Notes: generated by a model not told the origin, from the letters alone. A DNA stretch of 64,000 bases from Porphyrobacter sp. (GCA_017744315.1 JAGIBN010000010.1:32798-96797); one strand, 5' to 3'; positions 12,004 through 20,862 are shown, counted from the first letter of the stretch. Translations and numbers: made by a program.

Positions 12004-12363
12004 TCAGCCCCGGCGACGCACGCGTGAGTTGGGCTGTATCTGCTCGATCATGCCGACAAAATCGTCGAGCCGCAGGATGCGTTCGAACTGGAAACCTGCG
12101 CGATCGCCGGTCCGCCAGATGCAGTAGGCTTCGATTCGACCGATGACGGGCAACCGGACGATTACGCGGTCTCCGCGGGCCGGCGTGGGAGTGTCGACCT
12201 CGATGGCGTCGACCATGAAGCCGTGAGCCGAAAGATTGCTGATGTGCAGCTTGATATCACCGACGGTCCGATGTTCTCCGATCGTCGGAAAATCAACCGG
12301 ATGCCGCGCCGCGCGACGCATTTCCGTCACAGAAAGCTGGGCTCCACCTGCCATAGCTCTCAC
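12004..12363 (-). CDS. PilZ domain protein (c-di-GMP receptor)
   Basis: A single-domain PilZ protein of 119 residues. The cyclic di-GMP binding residues are visible: the RRAARHPV arginine motif (RxxxR) near residue 16 and NLSAHGFMVD (D/N-x-S-x-x-G) near residue 43. These proteins bind c-di-GMP and usually affect motility, polysaccharide or stalk functions. The start is either GTG at 12363 or ATG at 12354; AAGGGG lies upstream but at awkward spacing for both. It lies downstream of tyrS on the same strand after an 83-base gap that has a small CCAGC/GCTGG hairpin at 12402-12415. Confidence 0.88.
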   Translation of the reverse strand: MRAMAGGAQLSVTEMRRAARHPVDFPTIGEHRTVGDIKLHISNLSAHGFMVDAIEVDTPTPARGDRVIVRLPVIGRIEAYCIWRTGDRAGFQFERILRLDDFVGMIEQIQPNSRVRRRG

Positions 12364-12446
12364 TCACCCCTTAATTCGTTGCAACCCCAAGGAAGCAAAT
12401 GCCAGCAAAAGCTGGACAAAGGGTAAAGGAGGGGGTGGGGAGTTGT

Positions 12447-13679
12447 TCAGGCCCCCCGCAGGATCGCGTGTCGCTTGCGCCCGAGGCTGAGCTTACGCTC
12501 CTCTCCCGGAGATAGCTCGATCAGCAAGCCCGGATCGGATTGCGCGACATCGTCAACTCGCACTGCACCCTCGGCGATCTTGCGTTTCGCTTCTCCGTTG
12601 GAGGCCGTGAAGCCGACAGCCGTGCAGGCCGCACCCAGACGGACACCCTCGGATGTGACTTCGAGAACCGGCAAATCCTGGCCCATCCCGCCGCCGGCAA
12701 AGGTCGCCGCTGCGGTGGCCTCGGCCGTGCTCGCGGCGTCGTCGCCGCGGACGAGCTTTGTGACCTCATTGGCGAGCACGATCTTGGCCTGATTGATCTC
12801 GGCCCCTTCCAAAGCCTCGAGGCGGGCGATTTCATCGAGCGGCAAGTCGGTGAACAGGCGCAGGAACCGGCCGACATCACGGTCGTCTGCGTTGCGCCAG
12901 TATTGCCAGAAATCGTAGCTCGGCAGTTGATCCTCGTTGAGCCACACGGCGCCCGCGGCGGTCTTGCCCATCTTTGCGCCGTCTGCCGTGGTTAGCAGTG
13001 GAGTGGTCAGGCCGAAGACTTCGACCCCGTCCATGCGGCGGGTGAGCTCCACCCCGTTGACGATGTTGCCCCACTGATCCGATCCACCCATCTGCAGTCG
13101 GACGCTCTGGTCCTTGCACAAGTGGCGGAAGTCGTAGCCCTGCAGGATCATGTAGTTGAATTCGAGGAAGGTCATCGGCTGTTCGCGTTCGAGCCGCAAG
13201 CGGACCGAGTCGAAGCTGAGCATGCGGTTGACGGTGAAGTGCGTGCCCACTTCCTGCAGCAGCTGGATGTAGCCGAGTTGGCCGAGCCAATCGTGGTTGT
13301 TGACCATGATGGCATCGGTTGGGCCGTCGCCGAACTTTAGCAATTTGGCAAAAACCGTTCGTATCGAGGTTATGTTGTCCTCGATCGTCTGGTCGGTCAG
13401 CATCTTGCGGCTCTCGTCGCGGCCGGTCGGATCGCCGATGCGGGTCGTGCCGCCGCCCATCAGGACGACAGGCTTGTGCCCGGTCTGCTGCAGCCGGCGG
13501 AGCATCATGATCTGCACCAGGCTGCCGATATGGAGCGATGGCGCCGTGGCGTCGAAGCCGATATAGCCGGGCACGACCTGCTTCGCCGCGAGGGCATCGA
13601 GTGCCTCCGCGTCCGTCATCTGGTGGATGTAGCCTCGCTCGTCGAGAAGGCGGAGAAGGTCGGACTTGTACTGGCTCAT
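12447..13679 (-). CDS. tyrS: Tyrosine--tRNA ligase
   Basis: Class Ic aminoacyl-tRNA synthetase of 410 residues, charging tRNA-Tyr. HIGH-type signature SLHIGS at residues 49-53, and [13 protein letters not shown] as the KMSKS-equivalent, in the KxGKT form found in the E. coli type enzyme. The C-terminal S4 RNA-binding domain ([13 protein letters not shown]) is present. I start at MSQYKSDLL (13679), with AGGAAG just upstream, rather than at 13751, whose extra 24 residues do not look family-like and would overlap the divergent gene start. Confidence 0.95.
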   Translation of the reverse strand: MSQYKSDLLRLLDERGYIHQMTDAEALDALAAKQVVPGYIGFDATAPSLHIGSLVQIMMLRRLQQTGHKPVVLMGGGTTRIGDPTGRDESRKMLTDQTIEDNITSIRTVFAKLLKFGDGPTDAIMVNNHDWLGQLGYIQLLQEVGTHFTVNRMLSFDSVRLRLEREQPMTFLEFNYMILQGYDFRHLCKDQSVRLQMGGSDQWGNIVNGVELTRRMDGVEVFGLTTPLLTTADGAKMGKTAAGAVWLNEDQLPSYDFWQYWRNADDRDVGRFLRLFTDLPLDEIARLEALEGAEINQAKIVLANEVTKLVRGDDAASTAEATAAATFAGGGMGQDLPVLEVTSEGVRLGAACTAVGFTASNGEAKRKIAEGAVRVDDVAQSDPGLLIELSPGEERKLSLGRKRHAILRGA

Positions 13680-13724
13680 AGCGCTTCCTTGATCGGGGCG
13701 GGCGCGTAGCACGGGGTTGAACGC

Positions 13725-14267
13725 TTGCAAACGCATCTGCTGACCCCGCACCCCGATCGTCCTGCTTCAGCCGTGAGCCGGATCGAGGCTCGCGTGATAG
13801 GATCGGATGCCAACTGGCTCCGCGTGCGCTGGCGTATCGAAGGGTCGCAACAGCTCGTCGTGCCGCCGTTTTCCGGCAAGGGAAGGGCGGACGGGCTGTG
13901 GGAAACCACATGCTTCGAGCTGTTCCTGAAGCCCGAAGGCCAGAGCGCCTACGTCGAACTCAACCTCTCCCCGTCCGAGCGCTGGAACGCCTACGATTTC
14001 GAGGCCTATCGCTGGGGCATGGCCGAACGCCCGTTCCCGCGCGAGCCTGAGTGCACGATGCGGCTGGGAAGCACCTTTGCGATCTTCGATGCCGCGATTC
14101 CCATCGGCGGCCTCCCCCAAACCGAATGCGCGATGGGCATGAGCGCCGTCATCGAAGAGCAGGGCGGGGTGAAGAGCTACTGGGCGCTCGCCCACCCCGA
14201 AGGTGCACCAGACTTCCACTCACCCGCTTGCTTCACCGCCACGCTTCCGGCACCGGGAGCAGCATGA
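13725..14267 (+). CDS. DOMON-like domain protein
   Basis: A 180-residue cytosolic protein of the DOMON-like type (the beta-sandwich group annotated as MurB-like DOMON in sphingomonads). Recognisable stretches: [14 protein letters not shown] and [17 protein letters not shown], which are typical of carbohydrate-binding CBM9/DOMON folds. The best start is TTG at 13725; an internal GTG (13773) is the alternative. It overlaps the following DUF1343 gene by four bases (ATGA at 14264-14267), so the two products are probably made together, possibly acting on the same sugar. Confidence 0.78.
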   Translation: MQTHLLTPHPDRPASAVSRIEARVIGSDANWLRVRWRIEGSQQLVVPPFSGKGRADGLWETTCFELFLKPEGQSAYVELNLSPSERWNAYDFEAYRWGMAERPFPREPECTMRLGSTFAIFDAAIPIGGLPQTECAMGMSAVIEEQGGVKSYWALAHPEGAPDFHSPACFTATLPAPGAA

Positions 14268-15463
14268 AATTCGGGATCGACCGCCTGCTCGCGGAGCAGG
14301 AGCTGAGAGCACCTCTGGAAGGCAAGAGGGTCGCGCTGGTGGCGCATCCCGCCTCTGTGACCGCCAACCTGACCCATTCGCTCGACGCGCTCTTCGCCGC
14401 CGGGATCAACGTGACGGCGGCCTTCGGACCGCAGCACGGGATCAAGGGCGACAAGCAGGACAACATGGTCGAGACCGTGGACGAGACGGATGCCCGCTAC
14501 GGCATTCCCTTGTTCAGTCTCTACGGAGAGGTTCGCCGGCCGACTGGGCAGATGATGAGTTCTGCCGACGTGTTCCTGTTCGACCTGCAGGACCTCGGCT
14601 GCCGCATCTACACCTTCTGCACGACCTTGCTCTATCTGCTCGAGGAAGCGGCCCGGTACGGCAAGGAAGTCTGGGTCCTCGACCGTCCGAACCCGGCGGG
14701 CCGACCAGTCGAAGGGACACTCCTCATCCCAGGCCAGGAGAGCTTTGTCGGCGCCGGCCCCATGCCGATGCGCCACGGCCTGACGATGGGCGAGATGGGG
14801 CACTGGTTCATTCACCGCTTCGGGCTCGACGTCGAATATCGCGTTATCGAGATGCACGATTGGCTCCCCGAGGCAGGCCCCGGCTTCGGCTGGCCTGAGA
14901 GCCGCATCTGGATCAACCCGAGCCCCAACGCGGCCAGCCTGAACATGGCGCGGGCCTACGCCGGCACGGTCATGCTGGAAGGCACGACCCTGAGCGAAGG
15001 GCGCGGCACGACTCGGCCGCTCGAAGTTCTGTTCGGGGCGCCCGATGTCGACGCGGGGGCTGTCCTGGCCGAAATGCAGCGTGTGGCACCGGACTGGCTG
15101 GCGGGCTGCGCCATCCGCGAGTGCTGGTTTACCCCGACCTTCCACAAGTACGCAGGAGAGTTGTGCAACGCCTTGATGATCCACGCCGAAGGCGGGTTCT
15201 ATCAGCACGAGGTGTTCCGCCCCTGGCGGTTGCAGGCCCTGGCGTTCAAGGCCATCCGCAACCTCTACCCCGACTACGAGATCTGGCGGGATTTCCCCTA
15301 CGAGTATGAGTTCGAACGCCTGGCGATCGACGTGATCAACGGCGGCCATGTCCTGCGCGAATGGGTCGAAGATGCGGCCGCAAAACCAGGCGACCTCGAC
15401 GCTCTGACGAGCGCAGACGAGGCCGAATGGCGTGAGGACGTGAAAGACCTGCTGCTCTACTGA
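14264..15463 (+). CDS. DUF1343 protein, NamZ-like exo-beta-N-acetylmuramidase (GH171)
   Basis: A 399-residue DUF1343 (PF07075) protein. The family includes NamZ, which removes terminal N-acetylmuramic acid from peptidoglycan fragments; the role here is by family only. Motifs: FGPQHGIKGD, a DVFLFDLQDLGCRIYTF stretch, LDRPNPAG, EGTTLSEGRGTTRP and FHKYAGELCNALMIH, all conserved in the family. No signal peptide is seen, unlike secreted NamZ, which suggests cytosolic muropeptide recycling. It starts inside the DOMON gene stop (ATGA). A 7-bp hairpin overlaps its stop codon. Confidence 0.88.
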   Translation: MKFGIDRLLAEQELRAPLEGKRVALVAHPASVTANLTHSLDALFAAGINVTAAFGPQHGIKGDKQDNMVETVDETDARYGIPLFSLYGEVRRPTGQMMSSADVFLFDLQDLGCRIYTFCTTLLYLLEEAARYGKEVWVLDRPNPAGRPVEGTLLIPGQESFVGAGPMPMRHGLTMGEMGHWFIHRFGLDVEYRVIEMHDWLPEAGPGFGWPESRIWINPSPNAASLNMARAYAGTVMLEGTTLSEGRGTTRPLEVLFGAPDVDAGAVLAEMQRVAPDWLAGCAIRECWFTPTFHKYAGELCNALMIHAEGGFYQHEVFRPWRLQALAFKAIRNLYPDYEIWRDFPYEYEFERLAIDVINGGHVLREWVEDAAAKPGDLDALTSADEAEWREDVKDLLLY

Positions 15464-15468
15464 GCAGC
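15451..15468. terminator. Hairpin at the DUF1343 stop
   Basis: GCTGCTC (15451-15457) and GAGCAGC (15462-15468) flank a 4-base loop and span the DUF1343 stop codon. It lies between two convergent genes and may serve both, but no T-run follows. Confidence 0.45.
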
Positions 15469-15475
15469 ATCGGGT

Positions 15476-15805
15476 CTATCGAAGCGGGCGGACCTGCGCG
15501 GGCTCGTTGATCTTCGGTACCGGGCGGATGTCGCTGGTATCGTTTCGCATGACCATGACCGAACAACCGCTGACCCTTTGGTCGACCGCGGCGATCAGCA
15601 GCCCTTCCTCGGTCTTGTCGGCGTCCCGCTGGAGCGCTGGTTGGCCCCGTTCCTGACGGACCAGTTCTATACGGCCAATGCAACTATCGGCCATTGTGTT
15701 GGCCAGGGCGTGCGTAGCGCCGGGCGCCGGCGCCAGCGGGACTTCCTTCGGCGCCGTGGCGCCGGTGGTGAGTGCGAGTGCGATAAGGGCAATGGCGGTG
15801 CGCAA
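15476..15805 (-). CDS. Hypothetical exported protein
   Basis: 109 residues with a signal peptide (MRTAIALIALALTTGATA). No known domain recognised. The mature part has two cysteines (in SCIGR and SGCSV), compatible with a disulfide, and a polar, unstructured C-terminus. The first codon is TTG at 15805; an AAAGGAGAGG ribosome-binding site at 15811-15820 supports it, since no ATG is available. It diverges from the LigF-like GST gene and converges on DUF1343. Confidence 0.62.
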   Translation of the reverse strand: MRTAIALIALALTTGATAPKEVPLAPAPGATHALANTMADSCIGRIELVRQERGQPALQRDADKTEEGLLIAAVDQRVSGCSVMVMRNDTSDIRPVPKINEPAQVRPLR

Positions 15806-15901
15806 CAGGTCCTCTCCTTTTGACTCGGTTGTATCACGATTCCGCTGTCTTCAAAATCCCGCGCTCGCTGCTAAGCCTTGGTCAAACGCAAGGAGAGACG
15901 G

Positions 15902-16648
15902 ATGCTCAAGCTTTACAGCTTCGGACCGGGCGCGAACTCGCTCAAGCCGATGCTCACACTGTTCGAAAAGGGCCTCGAATACGAACAGCATCTGCTGAAC
16001 CCGGCCAAGTTCGAGCACCATTCGGACTGGTACAAGGCCGTCAATCCGCGCGGACAGGTCCCGGCGCTCGATGATAACGGACGCATCGTCACTGAAAGCA
16101 CGGTGATCTGCGAATACCTCGAAGATGCCCATCCGACCGCGGTGAAGCTGCGTCCGGACGATCCCTACGACCGCGCCCAGATGCGTGTCTGGACCAAGTG
16201 GGTCGACGAATACTTCTGCTGGTGCGTCTCTACCATCGGCTGGCATCGGGGCGTCCGGTTCATGGCCCAGCAGCTCAGCGATGCCGAGTTCGAGGAGCAT
16301 CTGAAGAAGATCCCGATTCCCGAGCAGCAGGTGAAGTGGCGCCGGGCGCGAGAGGGCTTCCCGCAGGATCTGCTCGACGAAGAGATGCGCAAGATTGGCG
16401 TCTCGGTGCGCAAGCTCGACGATCATCTGGCAGACAACGAATGGCTGGCCGGCGGGATGTTCTCACTGGCCGACATCTGCAACTTCGCGATCGCCAACGG
16501 CATGGAAGTCGGGTTTGCCGATCAGGTGAACAAGCAGGACACGCCGCACCTCGTCCGTTGGATCGAACAGATCAACGCGCGCCCGAAGGTGCAGGAGATG
16601 TTCACCAAGGTTCCTCGTGAACGGCTGGGTCCGCCCAAGGATAGCTGA
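15902..16648 (+). CDS. Glutathione S-transferase, LigF (beta-aryl etherase)-like
   Basis: A 248-residue GST. Its N-terminus LKLYSFGPGANSLKP and the stretch FTKWVDEYFCWCVSTIGW-like region (here VWTKWVDEYFCWCVSTIGW) match, from memory, the beta-etherase LigF of Sphingobium, which uses glutathione to cleave the beta-O-4 ether of lignin model compounds. The thioredoxin-fold domain ends in NPRGQVPAL with ESTVICEYLEDAHP for glutathione binding. I start at ATG 15902 because AGGAGAG lies 6 bases upstream; an upstream TTG adds 8 residues. No other lig genes are present, so activity on lignin is inference. Confidence 0.85.
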   Translation: MLKLYSFGPGANSLKPMLTLFEKGLEYEQHLLNPAKFEHHSDWYKAVNPRGQVPALDDNGRIVTESTVICEYLEDAHPTAVKLRPDDPYDRAQMRVWTKWVDEYFCWCVSTIGWHRGVRFMAQQLSDAEFEEHLKKIPIPEQQVKWRRAREGFPQDLLDEEMRKIGVSVRKLDDHLADNEWLAGGMFSLADICNFAIANGMEVGFADQVNKQDTPHLVRWIEQINARPKVQEMFTKVPRERLGPPKDS

Positions 16649-16704
16649 CGCGGCGGCGAGCCGCGGTAACGGAGTGGCAAGGCCCGCGTGGTTAATGGGC
16701 GGTC

Positions 16705-17901
16705 ATGACGTGGCACTTTTTCCGCAAGGCTGACTGGCTGGATAGGTCGCGGGCCACCGTATACCTGGCGCTGTTCGCGGCGATCAACGTCGCGAGCCTG
16801 GTACTGCTCGTGGCGACGTCACAGGGCGGGATCGATCGCAACGGCTCCTTGCTTGGCACCGATTTCTTGAGCTTCTGGGCAGCCGGCCAGATGCTCCATT
16901 CGGGGGCGCCGGTATACGATGCGGCGGCACACATTGCCGCGCAACGGGCGTTCTACGCCCCGGAAAACGGCTACATGGCCTTCTTATATCCGCCCTCGTT
17001 CCTGCCGTTTTGCTGGCCGCTCGGACTTGTCAGCTATTTCCCGGCGCTGGTCGGGTGGCTGCTAGCGACGGGTTCGCTCTACGTTTTCGCAGTGCGCAAA
17101 TGGCTCGACGAGATGGCGGTCGATCGCCCGACCTGGCTTCTCTGCGCCGCATTTCCTCCGGTCTTGCTGACCATTACGCACGGCCAGAGCGCGTTCCTGG
17201 TTGCGGGCCTGCTTGGGCTCGGTGCCTTGCTGGTGCCGCGGGCGCCGATACTGGCCGGCGCGCTGTTCGGCCTGGCAACGATCAAGCCGCAGTTCGGCCT
17301 CCTGCTCCCCCTGGCCTTGCTGATGACCCGCGAATGGCGCGTCATCCTTGCGGCCGGGGTGACCGCTCTGGCCGTGGCGATTGCGAGCGCGGCCCTCTTT
17401 GGCTGGACCATCTGGGCCGATTGGTACCTTGCGAGCGACCGTGCGCAGTCAGCGTTGGTCGCGGGGGAAGTAGCCTACGCGAAGATGATGAGCCCGCTGG
17501 CAGCGTTGAAACTACTCGGCGCGCCAAACGGCGTAGCCTTCGCTGTGCAGGGTATCGTGGCGATCTCCGTCGCAGGTGCCGTAGTGTGGGCGGCCTGGGG
17601 ACGACGTTGGAACAGCGCTCTCGCTGCCCTGGTGCTCGCCGGGGCGCCGTTGGTCACCCCCTTCGTACTCGATTACGACATGGTCCTGTTGGCGTTTCCG
17701 TTGATCTATCTTGCCGCGACCGGGTTTCGCGATTGGGAGCGGCTGGCCTTGGTATTCGGCTTCGCTGGAGCGGCCTTGGCTCGGCCTCTGGCCCTGCACG
17801 CGGGAATACCTGTAATGCCGCTGATAACGGGATTTTTGTTCGTTGTTCTGGCTCGCCGGGTTCTCGGCGCGGCGTCAGTTCCCTCGCTGGCAACGGAATA
17901 G
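16705..17901 (+). CDS. Glycosyltransferase family 87 (DUF2029) membrane protein
   Basis: A 398-residue polytopic membrane protein with roughly ten hydrophobic segments. The first loop carries LGTDFLSFWAAGQMLHSGAPVYD, with the DF pair conserved in GT87 polyprenol-phosphate-mannose-dependent mannosyltransferases, followed by FLYPPSFLPFCWPL. The enzymes transfer a mannose from a lipid carrier to a glycan on the outer face of the membrane. No polysaccharide cluster is nearby. It is followed by a 66-base gap and the chemoreceptor genes. Confidence 0.82.
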   Translation: MTWHFFRKADWLDRSRATVYLALFAAINVASLVLLVATSQGGIDRNGSLLGTDFLSFWAAGQMLHSGAPVYDAAAHIAAQRAFYAPENGYMAFLYPPSFLPFCWPLGLVSYFPALVGWLLATGSLYVFAVRKWLDEMAVDRPTWLLCAAFPPVLLTITHGQSAFLVAGLLGLGALLVPRAPILAGALFGLATIKPQFGLLLPLALLMTREWRVILAAGVTALAVAIASAALFGWTIWADWYLASDRAQSALVAGEVAYAKMMSPLAALKLLGAPNGVAFAVQGIVAISVAGAVVWAAWGRRWNSALAALVLAGAPLVTPFVLDYDMVLLAFPLIYLAATGFRDWERLALVFGFAGAALARPLALHAGIPVMPLITGFLFVVLARRVLGAASVPSLATE

Positions 17902-17903
17902 CC

Positions 17904-17919
17904 TTAACGTCTCGCTAAC
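17904..17919. promoter_or_regulatory. Candidate CtrA-like site upstream of chemoreceptor gene
   Basis: TTAA, 7 bases, then CTAAC (17904-17919) differs from the CtrA consensus TTAA-N7-TTAAC by one base. It lies about 50 bases upstream of the first receptor gene. CtrA controls chemotaxis and motility genes in many alphaproteobacteria. One site read by eye is weak evidence. Confidence 0.35.
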
Positions 17920-17967
17920 CAAACTAATGATACCGCTATCTCTACAAGATAAGGGGTGGGGGTTAGA

Positions 17968-19365
17968 ATGCTGCAAGAGACCATTCGCGTTCCCGATGGG
18001 GACGCGATTGAGGGCATTTCGGAGGCGTGTGGCGAGGTTACTGTCGGTTGCTCCGACGTTTCTGGCCTGATCCAGTCGGTCATTGCGTCGTCCGAACGTC
18101 TGCGGGCCGAGCATTCCGCACTGCTTGGCACCGTCGAAACCCTCAACTCAGATCAGGATCAGGTTGCCCAGGCCTGCGATGAATCGCGGTTGCTGTCGCA
18201 GCGGGCGATCGATCAGCTGGGCGAAGGCACGGGGCACATCCGCTCTTCGCTGGCCGAGATCGGCAACCTCCTGCAGCTGGTCGACAAGCTGACCCATCAT
18301 GTCACCGGATTTGCGGCTGCGATGGAACAGGTCCGCCGGTGTTCGCAGGACATCGACAAGCTCGCCCAGACCACCAACATTCTCGCGCTCAATGCCACGA
18401 TCGAAGCGGCTCGCGCGGGTGCGGCAGGCCGCACCTTTGCGGTGGTGGCCGGTGAGGTGAAGAGCCTGGCGAACGACACCCGTCTCGCCACCGATGAAAT
18501 CATGCGCACGATCGACGCGCTCGGCGTCGAAGCCGAGCAGGTCATCGTCGAAATCGAGAAGGGCGTGAAGGTTCGCGACGATGCGCGCAATTCGGTGTCG
18601 CGGATCGAAGACACGCTGATCAGCGTCAGCGAAGTCGTGACCGAGGTCGATCGGCAGAACGACCAGATTTCCCGCGCAACGGGCGCGATCAGCGGTCACG
18701 TCGAGCAGCTCCAGCAGGTGCTGGCCTCGTTCAACGAGGCGGCCAAGGACAACGAGGGAAAGCTGAGCAGCGCGCAGCACTGCATGGGCGACCTCGAGGA
18801 AATGGCGAGCGTGATGTTCGACCGGATCGTCCACGCGGGGCTCGCGCCGAAGGACAGCGAGATGGTCGAACGCGCGCAGGCTGCCGCCGAGGAAGTCGTC
18901 ACTCTCGCCAAGGAAGCAATTTCGAGTGGCAAGCTGAGTGAAGCGGCCTTGTTCGACGACAACTACATCGAGGTTGCGGGCACCAACCCGCAGCTCTTCC
19001 GCAACAAGTTCTGCGATTGGGCCGATGCCAATTGGCGTCCCGTGCTCGACCGGATCAAGGCTTCGGACACCCGCATCGTCGCTACGGTATGTGATGACCG
19101 CAATGGCTTCCTGCCGACGCACCTTTCGGACCGTTCGCGGAAGCCGACGGGCGACTACCAGCACGATCTGCAGTACTGCCGCAACGGACGCATCATCTTC
19201 AACGCCATCGACAGGCGCATCAAGAAGAGCGCTGCGAGCTTCTCGATGGCGGTTTACCGCTACGAGGGCGACGGCAAGCAATACCGTGTCGTGCGCCTCG
19301 CCAGTGTGCCGATCGTGATCAACGGGCGGCGCTGGGGCGACTACGAGATTTCCTACGCGCTGTAA
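17968..19365 (+). CDS. Soluble methyl-accepting chemotaxis-like protein with C-terminal sensor domain
   Basis: 465 residues with no membrane span. The N-terminal 300 are a long coiled-coil MCP signalling region; the hairpin tip reads QTTNILALNATIEAARAG (about residue 134-152), close to the canonical CheA/CheW contact region, and GRTFAVVAGEVKSLA follows. The last 150 residues are a globular domain seen in other soluble alphaproteobacterial receptors, with DDNYIEVAGTNP, a DRNGFLPTHL motif, and NGRRWGDYEISY at the end. The order is therefore signalling first, sensor last. The ATG at 17968 has a GGGG run at 17958-17962; a GTG at 17956 is possible. Confidence 0.87.
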   Translation: MLQETIRVPDGDAIEGISEACGEVTVGCSDVSGLIQSVIASSERLRAEHSALLGTVETLNSDQDQVAQACDESRLLSQRAIDQLGEGTGHIRSSLAEIGNLLQLVDKLTHHVTGFAAAMEQVRRCSQDIDKLAQTTNILALNATIEAARAGAAGRTFAVVAGEVKSLANDTRLATDEIMRTIDALGVEAEQVIVEIEKGVKVRDDARNSVSRIEDTLISVSEVVTEVDRQNDQISRATGAISGHVEQLQQVLASFNEAAKDNEGKLSSAQHCMGDLEEMASVMFDRIVHAGLAPKDSEMVERAQAAAEEVVTLAKEAISSGKLSEAALFDDNYIEVAGTNPQLFRNKFCDWADANWRPVLDRIKASDTRIVATVCDDRNGFLPTHLSDRSRKPTGDYQHDLQYCRNGRIIFNAIDRRIKKSAASFSMAVYRYEGDGKQYRVVRLASVPIVINGRRWGDYEISYAL

Positions 19366-19400
19366 GTGAGGTCCGGCTCGGCTCTCACCCTTTGATTTCT

Positions 19401-19443
19401 GCGTTGCAGCATTGCTGTTGCATTGCATGATGCGGTGCGGCAT
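19401..19443. promoter_or_regulatory. TGC-rich repeated motif between the two receptor genes
   Basis: Six or more TGC triplets, with TTGCA repeats, are packed into 43 bases upstream of the second receptor gene (GTTGCAGC, TTGCTG, TTGCATTGCAT, TGCGGTGCGG). A repressor site is possible: operators of PhaR, which is encoded near 43.7 kb, are described as TGC-rich. No binding evidence here. Confidence 0.3.
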
Positions 19444-19455
19444 CGTCAGAGACCT

Positions 19456-20862
19456 ATGGGGGAATTAGCAGTTTCGATCCGACCTGAGATCGAGGGTCTT
19501 CTCGCGCAACTGGGCGAGCAGGCGGGGGATATCTCGGTCCAATGCAGCGACACCGGCGGTATCGTCGGCAAGCTCAATCGCCAGATTTCGGCCGAGGCTG
19601 TCCGGCTTGAACATCTCGTGGAAGCGATGGCCTCGCTCAACGCCAGCCAGGCGGAAAGCCGCGGGGCAACCGATGAACTGCTGCAAACGGCAACCGTGGC
19701 CTTCGACGTGCTTGAGCGCGGTAACAAGGTTGCGCAGGTTTCTCTCAATGAGGTTTCGCGCCTCGTCGCTGACGTCACCGGCATCGACGGCCAGCTCCAG
19801 GGCTTCCTCGAAACCCTTGGCACCATTGGCGACGTGACCCGGACGCTCAACCAACTGGCGGAGCAGACCGAACTCTTGAGCTTCAATGCCCGCATCGAGG
19901 CGGCGCGCGGCGGGGAAGCGACGCGGCCGTTCGAGGTCTTGGCGACGGAGATCCGGCGACTGGCGCACACCACCTCGGATTCCTCGACCCAGGTCGGACG
20001 CAGCATCACCCGGCTTGAGCAATCCGCCGGGACGCTGATCGGCTCGCTGAAAGCCAATATCGCCAGCGGCCGGGAAACGACCCGCCATATCGAAGCGCTG
20101 AGCGAATCCTTGTCCGAGATGGCGGCGCTGGTGCACCAGTTCCGCGACAGGTCCCAGGCGATCGCTGCCAGCAACAAACGCGCCGAGATCGACGTTGCGA
20201 CGCTCGACGCCGGGCTCGTCGAATTCGGCGAGGTCGCGGCCGAGAGCGCTCTCCGGGCGAAGCAGGCCTGCGAGCAACTCGACGATCTGGAAACCCGAGC
20301 GAACGACATGCTCAACCAGGTCGCCCATGGCGGCATTGAGACCCGCAATTCAGCGCTGATCGAGTTCGCGCTCGCCGGCGCGCGCGAAGTCACCGCGCTG
20401 ATCGAGCGTCACCTCGGCGGCCCAGAATTGCGCGAGGCTTCGCTGTTCGACACGAACTATTGTCCGCGCTCGGGCACCGATCCCGTGCAATACGACAACG
20501 ACTTCGCCGACTTCGCCGACCGCCTAATCAGGCCCTTGCTCGACAATCACACCCGATCGCAGCGCGCGGTGGTCGGCTGCTGCCTGATCGACATGAACGG
20601 CTACCTGCCGACCCACATCACCGAGCGAAGCCAGGGCCAGATCCCGGGCCAGCGCCTGCGCAACCTGGAATTCGCGCGCAATCGCCAGATCTTCATGGAC
20701 AACCAGACCCGTCGAGCGCTCGACGGGGAGGGCGAGTTCTTCCTGTTCGCCTATCGCCAGGACTTGGGCGACGGACGATTCCGGGCGCTGCGCAGCGTGT
20801 TCGTGCCGCTCACGTTCGCCGGACGCCGCTGGGGCCTCTACGAAGTCGGGTTCCTGCTCTAA
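19456..20862 (+). CDS. Second soluble MCP-like protein, divergent signalling tip
   Basis: 468 residues, paralogous to the gene just upstream with the same layout: N-terminal coiled-coil signalling region, C-terminal sensor domain (FDTNYCPRSGTDP, DMNGYLPTHI, FAGRRWGLYEVGF). The tip region is QTELLSFNARIEAARGGEATRPFEVLATEIRRLA (about residue 137), which keeps IEAAR but departs from the usual FAVVA and GRGF sequences, so interaction with CheA may be altered. No transmembrane segment. I start at ATG 19456; the TTG at 19423 would add 11 residues in front and no ribosome-binding site supports it. The gap to the first receptor gene is 90 bases. Confidence 0.82.
   Translation: MGELAVSIRPEIEGLLAQLGEQAGDISVQCSDTGGIVGKLNRQISAEAVRLEHLVEAMASLNASQAESRGATDELLQTATVAFDVLERGNKVAQVSLNEVSRLVADVTGIDGQLQGFLETLGTIGDVTRTLNQLAEQTELLSFNARIEAARGGEATRPFEVLATEIRRLAHTTSDSSTQVGRSITRLEQSAGTLIGSLKANIASGRETTRHIEALSESLSEMAALVHQFRDRSQAIAASNKRAEIDVATLDAGLVEFGEVAAESALRAKQACEQLDDLETRANDMLNQVAHGGIETRNSALIEFALAGAREVTALIERHLGGPELREASLFDTNYCPRSGTDPVQYDNDFADFADRLIRPLLDNHTRSQRAVVGCCLIDMNGYLPTHITERSQGQIPGQRLRNLEFARNRQIFMDNQTRRALDGEGEFFLFAYRQDLGDGRFRALRSVFVPLTFAGRRWGLYEVGFLL

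Noticed and set aside
12402..12415. CCAGC-AAAA-GCTGG hairpin as a tyrS terminator
   Set aside because: Only 5 bp, with no following T-run; could be chance.
14177..15349. 390-residue minus-strand frame opposite DUF1343
   Set aside because: Antisense to a convincing gene pair; no domain.
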